Positions 58,654-64,000 of a DNA stretch of 64,000 nt are shown one piece after another (position 1 is the first letter of the stretch; every line of letters starts with the position of its first letter). The stretch spans positions 58,276-122,275 of the forward strand of contig CALUOH010000043.1 of NCBI GenBank assembly GCA_944322025.1, given 5' to 3'. Source of the DNA: an uncultured Bacteroidales bacterium. Its GTDB lineage: Bacteria > Bacteroidota > Bacteroidia > Bacteroidales > Paludibacteraceae. Made by a program: the position numbers and the translations under genes. Below the pieces are notes generated by a model. The model saw nothing but the letters and a program-made list of their open reading frames with translations, had not been told where the DNA came from and searched no databases.

Positions 58654-60005
58654 GGCCTCCTTCTCTCCCTCACAATGAAATACACCGACACGATGCACGT
58701 CAGCACCTCCGCCGCAGGCACTGCCAGCCACATCCCCGCCGCGCTCCCCATGATTGACGGCAGAGCGATAAACGTCAGAGCCAGCAGCACATACCCCCTC
58801 AGCAGCGTGATGGCATTGGCAGGCGCGGGTCGCTCTATGCTTTGCAGATAGTTGATGAGCACTATGTTCACCGCGCAGAATATCATCCCCGACGCGAACA
58901 GCGGAAGCCCATCCACCGCATAGCTGTATGCCGCCTCATCCGCCGACAGGAACATCCCCACTATCACCCTCCTGCACACCGACAACCCGATAGCTATCAC
59001 AATGCCGCCCCCCACAGCCGCCTTCATCGCCATCCGCAGCATCGCCCTCACCCTCTCCCCGTCACCCCTCCCGTAATTGAAGCTCCATATCGGCTGTGCC
59101 GACTGACCCACAGAGTTGAACGCGAGGAAAATGATAGGGAACAGATAGCACACGATGCTGTATGCCGCCACACCGTCCTCCCCCAGGTGCGCCATGAACA
59201 CATAGTTCCCTATGAACATCATGCAAGCTATCGCACCCTCGCTCAGAAACGACGAGAACCCCATCCTGCACATATATCTCATATTCCTCAGCGTCAGCCT
59301 CATGCTGTTGCGGCTCAGCTTTATCCTCGTCAGCCTTATCTGCTTCCCCTTGAAGCACAGATAATATATGATTAACCCCGCCCCAATCACATAGCCGATA
59401 CTCGTGGCAAGCGCCGCGCCGAACATCCCCCACTCGAACACCAGGATAAACAGATAATCCAGCACAATGTTGATGACCGCCGCCGTGATATTGCACACCA
59501 TAGCATACTTCGGCGCGCCGTCCACCCTCACGAAAAACATACCCATCGTCAGCACCGCGCTGAAAATCAGAAACGGCACAAACCAGTCCAGATACTCCAG
59601 CGCGAGCGGCATAAGCCTCTCCGAGCTGCCGAGAAACATCACCGTCTCCCGCCGCAGCGCCATCACCGCCCCCCACAGCACAGCCAGTATCACACAGCTC
59701 CCCGCTATCGCCTGCGTCACATTGATGCTTGCAGTCCTCCTCTTCCCGTGCGACAGGTGTATCGACGCCACCACCGCGCCACCCGTCCCGAACATCAGGG
59801 CCACGCCCGTATTTATCAGGAACAGCGGGGCAGTGATGTTCACCGCCGCCAGCGCGTCGCTCCCTATCCCGTGCCCCACGAAAATCCCGTCCGTAATCAC
59901 GAAAATCGCCGAAAACACCATCCCCACCAGCGTAGGCAGCAGCAGCTTCCTGAACAGCCGCCCGAGGTTCATCCCTCCGAAATCGATACTGTCTTTCATC
60001 TCCAT
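58650..60005 (-). CDS. MATE family efflux transporter
   Basis: 451 residues with 12 membrane helices in two halves. DGIFVGHGIGSDALAAVNITAPLFLINTGVALMFGTGGAVVASIHLSHGKRR is the typical N-terminal part and LGEDGVAAYSIVCYLFPIIFLAFNSVGQSAQPIWSFNYGRGD the middle hairpin; the C-terminal RERRRP precedes the regulator start. Exports drugs or metabolites in exchange for Na+ or H+. The start is at 60005 or, two codons later, at 59999. The downstream Crp-like gene overlaps it by four bases. Confidence 0.93.
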   Translation of the reverse strand: MEMKDSIDFGGMNLGRLFRKLLLPTLVGMVFSAIFVITDGIFVGHGIGSDALAAVNITAPLFLINTGVALMFGTGGAVVASIHLSHGKRRTASINVTQAIAGSCVILAVLWGAVMALRRETVMFLGSSERLMPLALEYLDWFVPFLIFSAVLTMGMFFVRVDGAPKYAMVCNITAAVINIVLDYLFILVFEWGMFGAALATSIGYVIGAGLIIYYLCFKGKQIRLTRIKLSRNSMRLTLRNMRYMCRMGFSSFLSEGAIACMMFIGNYVFMAHLGEDGVAAYSIVCYLFPIIFLAFNSVGQSAQPIWSFNYGRGDGERVRAMLRMAMKAAVGGGIVIAIGLSVCRRVIVGMFLSADEAAYSYAVDGLPLFASGMIFCAVNIVLINYLQSIERPAPANAITLLRGYVLLALTFIALPSIMGSAAGMWLAVPAAEVLTCIVSVYFIVRERRRP

Positions 60006-60651
60006 AACTTCACGTCCTCCTATTGGTTTAATGTATATACACTCACTATTCTCTCACTATTCACTCACCTTACCCTCTCCTTCCCGGCCACACTCCCCGC
60101 GCCGCCTCACTATTTCTCCCGCCCCTCCTCACCGTCACCCTCTGCCACTCCCATACAGCCTCTCCGCCATGTCCATGCTGCCTCTCCATCATTTCAGTGC
60201 CCCCCCTCTGCCTTTTCGCCAACGTATCTACACCCCCTCACCGCCTCTCCTATGCCGCCACTCAGCCATGCTTATGCCTCCTCTCCACCTCTCCCGCTCT
60301 GCCCATTCACTGTACCCGAGCAGCCTCTCCGCCTTTCTCATGCAGCACTTCCGCCGCGCCCCTCTCTTCCGCCTCCCCTCTCTCCCTCATCCCCCAAATC
60401 ACCCCCTCCCGAAAACGCTGCAAAATTACGGCTTTTTCCCCGTTGCATAAATTAACCCGTGTTACTTTCTTCCCCCAGCCCCACCGCAACTCCTCCTCAG
60501 TCTCACCACAACCCCACCATAGCTCCTCCGCATTCCCGTCCGATACCCCTGCCGGGCCCTCCCCGCCCTCTTCCTCCGCGCTCCTTTCCCCTAAGCAAAG
60601 CCCCCATCTTCCGTCCCTCATCCCCTCTCCCTCTTCAACTGCAAAAAGTGG

Positions 60652-60672
60652 TTAAAAACACGTACTCTCGAG
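60652..60672 (+). repeat. 21-bp intergenic repeat, copy 4
   Basis: Identical over 21 bp to copy 1 at 44060-44080 (TTAAAAACACGTACTCTCGA plus G) and likewise followed by an AGCCAGCTCC-type segment. Confidence 0.8.
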
Positions 60673-60792
60673 CGAGCAGCCAGCCAGCTCCGAGCCAACA
60701 GCCCGCCCTCTCCCTCCTTCCCACGCACCTCACTCTCAGCCCCTCCCTCCTCTCTCCACAGAAAAATATCTTCTCATAACCCCCTTGCACCC

Positions 60793-60823
60793 TTTGCCGT
60801 TTCAAATTAATGTCGTACCTTTG
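60793..60823 (+). promoter_or_regulatory. Promoter of rplM-rpsI
   Basis: TTTG (60793-60796), 19-bp spacer, TACCTTTG (60816-60823). Start near 60830 leaves a leader of about 130 nt. Confidence 0.8.
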
Positions 60824-60861
60824 CAGTCCGAAATATTATCCATGCCTTATAGGTGTTAATA

Positions 60862-60924
60862 GTCAGGTGGTTAGCTGCTTGCATGATGAATTAGCCCATC
60901 CTGCTCGCAAGCGTTTTGCCTGAC
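60862..60924 (+). promoter_or_regulatory. Structured rplM leader, candidate ribosomal-protein autoregulation element
   Basis: Nested stems GTCAGG (60862-60867) / CCTGAC (60919-60924) and GCTTGC (60877-60882) / GCAAGC (60907-60912) lie in the leader 40 bp before the GTG start. I recall Bacteroidia L13 leaders being described as r-protein regulatory RNAs; whether this is that class could not be tested. Confidence 0.6.
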
Positions 60925-60962
60925 AGAATGTTTATCAAATCATTTTTTAACGTTAATTTATC

Positions 60963-61418
60963 GTGGATACATTAAGCTACAAAACCGTCTCTGCCAACAA
61001 GGCGACCGTAAAAAAAGAATGGGTCGTGGTAGATGCTACGGATATGGTATTGGGCCGCATGGCCTCTAAGGTTGCCAAGCTCCTGAGGGGTAAATACAAA
61101 CCTAACTTCACCCCCCACGTTGACTGCGGCGACAATGTCATCATCATAAACGCCGACAAGGTAAGGCTCACAGGCAAAAAATGGACTGACCGTATCTATC
61201 TCACTTACACCGGCTATCCCGGCGGCCAGCGCTCCATCACACCCGAACGCCTCATGAAAAAAGGCCCGGACCGCCTCGTGAGAAAAGTCGTGAAAGGCAT
61301 GCTCCCGAAGAACATCCTTGCCGACGCTCTCATGCGCAACCTTTACATCTATGCCGGCTCTGAGCACCCGCATGCCGCCCAGCAGCCCAAACTCATCGAT
61401 TTGAACAAGATTAAATAA
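60963..61418 (+). CDS. rplM: 50S ribosomal protein L13
   Basis: 151 residues with a GTG start at 60963 (MDTLSYKTVSANKATVKKEWVVVDA), the conserved Bacteroides start. VVDATDMVLGRMASKVAKLLRGKYKP and CGDNVIIINADKVRLTGKKW are the L13 core; the last residues run to KIK. Early assembly protein of the large subunit. Co-transcribed with rpsI, eight bases later, as in most bacteria. Confidence 0.97.
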   Translation: MDTLSYKTVSANKATVKKEWVVVDATDMVLGRMASKVAKLLRGKYKPNFTPHVDCGDNVIIINADKVRLTGKKWTDRIYLTYTGYPGGQRSITPERLMKKGPDRLVRKVVKGMLPKNILADALMRNLYIYAGSEHPHAAQQPKLIDLNKIK

Positions 61419-61426
61419 GGTAGGAT

Positions 61427-61813
61427 ATGGAAGTGATAAACGCAATAGGTAGAAGAAAATCGGCCGTGGCGCGCATATACGTCAAGGAAGGCAATGGCAA
61501 CATCGTGATAAACAAACGCGAGCTTGCTAACTACTTCCCCTCTCCACTGCTCCAGTACGTGGTCAACCAGCCGCTCAACCTCCTCAACGTCGCAGGCAAA
61601 TACGACATCAAAGTCAACCTCAACGGGGGCGGGTTCAACGGTCAGGCTGAGGCGCTCCGCCTCGCCATAGCGCGTGCACTCGTAAAAATAAACGCCGATG
61701 ACAAGCGCACTCTCAAAGTAGCCGGCTTCCTCACTTGCGACTCCCGTCGCGTAGAGCGTAAAAAGCCCGGTCAGCCGAAAGCCCGCAAGCGTTTCCAGTT
61801 CTCGAAACGTTAA
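61427..61813 (+). CDS. rpsI: 30S ribosomal protein S9
   Basis: 128 residues. EVINAIGRRKSAVARIYVKEGNGNIVINKRELANYFPSP at the start and the C-terminal GQPKARKRFQFSKR, the basic tail that reaches the decoding-site tRNA, are diagnostic. Translated from the rplM transcript. Confidence 0.97.
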   Translation: MEVINAIGRRKSAVARIYVKEGNGNIVINKRELANYFPSPLLQYVVNQPLNLLNVAGKYDIKVNLNGGGFNGQAEALRLAIARALVKINADDKRTLKVAGFLTCDSRRVERKKPGQPKARKRFQFSKR

Positions 61814-61917
61814 TGCGTCCGCGCCTTCTCCGCGCGGCATGACGCTCCGGGGCTTCATCCCCCTTGCCGCCGCGCACGGGTTGGCCGCGACTTTCGCGCA
61901 CACAAATTGTTTAGTAT

Positions 61918-61998
61918 CTAAATCATTTAGACTCACCTGCCCGCAGGTGGCTGCTTGATGATTGCTTAAACAACGGCAGATGTCCACGCGGCATCTGC
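61918..61998 (+). promoter_or_regulatory. Structured leader of rpsB-tsf
   Basis: Between rpsI and rpsB lie three inverted repeats: CTAAAT-C-ATTTAG (61918-61930), CACCTGC-CC-GCAGGTG (61934-61949) and GCAGATG/CATCTGC (61976-61998). The last ends about 40 nt before the rpsB start. This is the right place for an S2-type autoregulatory leader. Confidence 0.5.
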
Positions 61999-62039
61999 AA
62001 AGTAAAAGGAAAGTAAACAAGAAAAATAACCAAAGAACT

Positions 62040-62849
62040 ATGTCAGTAACATTCGAAGACTTATTGAATGCAGGTGCTCACTTCGGACACCTCAAACGCA
62101 AATGGAATCCGGCTATGGCTCCCTACATATTCATGGAGCGCAACGGCATCCACATCATCGACCTCCACAAGACAGTGGCAAAGATAGATGAAGCCGCAGC
62201 CGCCATGAAACAGATAGCCAAATCCGGCAAGCGCGTACTCTTCGTCGCTACCAAAAAGCAGGCGAAACAGGTAGTCGCAGAGCTTGCCAAGGACGCGGCA
62301 ATGCCTTACATCACAGAGCGTTGGGCAGGCGGTATGCTCACCAACTTCCCCACAATCCGTAAGGCAATCAAAAAGATGGGAACCATCGACAAGATGACCG
62401 CCGACGGCACATTCGACGCCCTCTCAAAGCGCGAGAGACTACAGATATCCCGCCAGCGCGCCAAACTCGAGAAGAACCTCGGCTCCATCGCCGACCTCAG
62501 CCGTCTCCCGGCTGCTCTCTTCGTAGTTGACGTGATGAAAGAGCACATCGCCGTCGCTGAGGCAAAACGCCTCGGAATACCTGTATTCGGTATAGTCGAC
62601 ACAAACTCCAACCCCGTCGGCATAGACTTCGTCATACCCGCCAACGACGACGCGACAAAATCCATCGAACTCATCGTGGCTGAGATGACCGCCGCTCTCA
62701 AAGAGGGGGCTATGGAGCGCAAACTCGAAAAAGTCGACAGCGAAGAGGCCGCTGAAAAACCCGAAGTGAGGGAAAAGCGCACACGCGCAAAAAGAACCCC
62801 TCGCGCTGAAAACACAGCAGCCGAAGCTCCTGCCGCTGACGAGAAATAA
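62040..62849 (+). CDS. rpsB: 30S ribosomal protein S2
   Basis: 269 residues from ATG 62040 (MSVTFEDLLNAGAHFGHLKRKWNPAMAPYIF), the conserved start; the frame extends upstream into the leader. HIIDLHKTVAKIDEAAAAMKQIAKSG, RWAGGMLTNFPTIRKAIKKM and AVAEAKRLGIPVFGIVDTNSNPVGIDFVIPANDDA are the family signatures. The Lys/Glu/Ala-rich tail after residue 235 is longer than in E. coli, as usual in Bacteroidetes. Followed by tsf. Confidence 0.97.
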   Translation: MSVTFEDLLNAGAHFGHLKRKWNPAMAPYIFMERNGIHIIDLHKTVAKIDEAAAAMKQIAKSGKRVLFVATKKQAKQVVAELAKDAAMPYITERWAGGMLTNFPTIRKAIKKMGTIDKMTADGTFDALSKRERLQISRQRAKLEKNLGSIADLSRLPAALFVVDVMKEHIAVAEAKRLGIPVFGIVDTNSNPVGIDFVIPANDDATKSIELIVAEMTAALKEGAMERKLEKVDSEEAAEKPEVREKRTRAKRTPRAENTAAEAPAADEK

Positions 62850-62879
62850 ACGGTTCATTTGCCGGCTTTTATAATTGAC

Positions 62880-62927
62880 AAAGCGTTACAGGACATCCTG
62901 CTGAGACAGTATGTTTTGTGACGCTTT
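62880..62927 (+). terminator. Hairpin between rpsB and tsf, possible partial terminator or attenuator
   Basis: AAAGCGT (62880-62886) pairs with ACGCTTT (62921-62927), with an inner CAGGA/TCCTG stem (62889-62900), followed by TCTTT. It could lower tsf expression relative to rpsB. Confidence 0.55.
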
Positions 62928-62980
62928 TCTTTGACCTAGACTAAACTATATTCAATAACCAATTAAATCAGTTTGACATT

Positions 62981-63799
62981 ATGGCAGTAACAATGGCGGA
63001 AATCTCAAAACTCCGCACAATGACCGGCGCAGGTATGATGGATTGCAAAAACGCACTTACCGAAGCGAACGGCGATATGGAAAAGGCTATAGAACTCATC
63101 CGCAAGCGCGGACAGGCCATCGCTGCTAAACGCAGTGACCGTGAGGCATCTGAGGGTTGCGTACTCGCTGGCGAAAAAGGCGGCTTCGCAGCCATCGTCG
63201 CCATCAAGTGCGAAACCGACTTCGTGGCAAAGAACGCCGACTTCATCGCGCTCACAAAGAACGTCCTCGAAGCCGCGCTCGACGCAAAACCCGCTGACAT
63301 CGAAGCCCTCAAAGCATTGCATATTGGTGGACGTTCGGTAGCCGACCTCATCACAGAGCGTTCCGGCGTGACCGGCGAGAAAATGGAGCTCGGCTACTAC
63401 GAGTTCGTCAACGGTGCCTACACCATAGACTACGTACACCCCGGCAACAAGCTCGCCACCATCGTGGCATTCGCCGAGGACTCAGTAGAGCGTCAGGCCG
63501 CGCGTGACATCGCTATGCAGGCTGCCGCGATGAACCCCGTTGCCCTCAACCGCGACTCCGTCCCGGCCGACATCATCGAGAAAGAGCTCGAGATTGGCCG
63601 TGAAAAGGCACGTCAGGAAGGCAAGCCCGAAAACATGCTCGACAAGATTGCGCAGGGCCGTCTCAATAAATTCTTCCAGGAGTCCACGCTCATGGAGCAG
63701 GAATTCATCAAAGACAACAAAATGTCAGTCTCTGCATACGCTAAGGCTAACAACTGCACCCCGATAGCATTCAAGCGCGTTACTCTCAATCAGGAGTAA
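62981..63799 (+). CDS. tsf: Elongation factor Ts
   Basis: 272 residues. ISKLRTMTGAGMMDCKNALTEANGDMEKAIELIRKRG is the UBA-like N-terminal domain with the TGAGMMDCK signature; KCETDFVAKNADF contains the TDFV loop that inserts into EF-Tu. Guanine nucleotide exchange factor for EF-Tu. The start at 62981 gives MAVTMAEISK as in Bacteroides; 62993 is the alternative. Terminator at 63844. Confidence 0.97.
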   Translation: MAVTMAEISKLRTMTGAGMMDCKNALTEANGDMEKAIELIRKRGQAIAAKRSDREASEGCVLAGEKGGFAAIVAIKCETDFVAKNADFIALTKNVLEAALDAKPADIEALKALHIGGRSVADLITERSGVTGEKMELGYYEFVNGAYTIDYVHPGNKLATIVAFAEDSVERQAARDIAMQAAAMNPVALNRDSVPADIIEKELEIGREKARQEGKPENMLDKIAQGRLNKFFQESTLMEQEFIKDNKMSVSAYAKANNCTPIAFKRVTLNQE

Positions 63800-63843
63800 C
63801 CCTCTCCTGGACATCATCGGGACAATTCATACATAACATCGCG

Positions 63844-63878
63844 AAGGCGGCGTCCACTCCGGATGCCGCCTTTCCTTT
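63844..63878 (+). terminator. Terminator of tsf
   Basis: AAGGCGGC (63844-63851) pairs with GCCGCCTT (63865-63872), followed by TCCTTTT. Confidence 0.85.
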
Positions 63879-63931
63879 TAAGTGGCAGTTCAAAATTAAT
63901 TGTATATCTCTTGCAGGCTATTTTGCAGCCA

Positions 63932-63990
63932 TTTTCTTTTCGCGCAAACGGGAGCATAGCGGGCTATGTGACCGTTAAGCGGGAAGAAAA
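63932..63990. other. 59-nt multi-stem hairpin at the window edge
   Basis: Three coaxial stems separated by small symmetrical internal loops: TTTTCTTTTCGC (63932-63943) / GCGGGAAGAAAA (63979-63990, two wobbles), ACGG / CCGT, and CATAGC / GCTATG closing on a GG loop. The loops GAG and TGA between the inner stems could form tandem G-A pairs. No gene is seen on either side within the window; nature unknown. Confidence 0.6.
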
Positions 63991-64000
63991 GAGCGCAATA

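Larger units (their letters stand above)
60006..60962 (+). other. 957-bp gap: pyrimidine-rich stretch, 21-bp repeat, and rplM promoter with leader
   Basis: From about 60050 to 60790 the + strand is almost entirely C and T (long runs of CCCTCC and CTCC type). Several long open frames in it encode Pro/Ser/Leu-rich products without family resemblance and are not called. The 21-bp repeat copy 4 is at 60652-60672. The rplM promoter and structured leader occupy 60793-60962. Confidence 0.6.

Noticed and set aside
59467..60450. Long + strand open frame over the MATE gene and the pyrimidine tract
   Set aside because: Antisense to the MATE gene and continuing in low-complexity C/T sequence; composition explains the lack of stops.

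Overview
The window looks like chromosomal DNA of a Bacteroidales bacterium; the family is not resolvable by eye (Muribaculaceae or Barnesiellaceae-like relatives are plausible). The evidence is Bacteroidetes promoters (TTTG, 19-20 bp spacer, TAnnTTTG) before many genes, Bacteroidetes-restricted families (DUF4199, DUF6452, DUF6048, DUF5103), type IX secretion parts, a V-type rather than F-type ATPase operon, and protein sequences that match remembered Bacteroides/Porphyromonas homologues closely.

Layout. 1-2.3 kb: partial tRNA-Gln, an isolated ResB-like protein and the T9SS plug protein. 2.3-7.9 kb: TRIC channel and cytoplasmic glycogen metabolism (debranching enzyme, GT4 glucosyltransferase, GH57 amylase). 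8.1-8.3 kb: SRP RNA directly followed by tRNA-Thr, with promoter and terminator. 8.6-15.4 kb: a long + strand run with DUF4199, a GtrB/CsbB-like GT2, nitroreductase, lipoprotein, beta-barrel, GH10-like protein, kdsB and pyrH, closed by a bidirectional terminator. 15.4-25 kb (minus): tryptophanase and the V-ATPase operon E-DUF2764-A-B-D-I-K, whose K subunit keeps all five Na+ ligands.

25.5-41.5 kb (+): gpsA and pgi, then a surface-glycan locus: GT2, CDP-6-deoxyhexose genes (rfbF, rfbG, RmlC-like epimerase, SDR reductase), YfhO-type membrane protein, GT2, then an AT-rich block (35.9-39.5 kb) for a nonulosonic acid (cytidylyltransferase, NeuB-type synthase, HAD phosphatase resembling the Bacteroides KDN-9-phosphate phosphatase, and a GT-B-like candidate transferase), a CgeB-like glycosyltransferase and an EamA exporter.

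41.5-51.4 kb: trxB, ald, small lipoproteins, TetR, phosphodiesterase, small RHH-like protein, tldD and AraC. 51.7-55.7 kb: a 1323-residue secreted multidomain protein with a C-terminal T9SS sorting domain, matching the plug protein at the left end. 56-60 kb: M16 peptidase, O-methyltransferase, and a Crp-family regulator coupled to a MATE exporter. 60.9-63.8 kb: rplM-rpsI and rpsB-tsf with structured leaders.

Between genes, the right third is markedly C/T-rich on the + strand and carries at least two small repeat families: a 21-bp motif in four copies and a GC-rich hairpin in two copies. Base skew reverses between the left (G>C) and right (C>G) parts, so the ribosomal genes lie on the C-rich strand. 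The least-described parts are the nonulosonate block with its candidate transferase, DUF2764 in the Na+ V-ATPase operon, the 21-bp repeat family, and a 59-nt multi-stem hairpin at the right edge.
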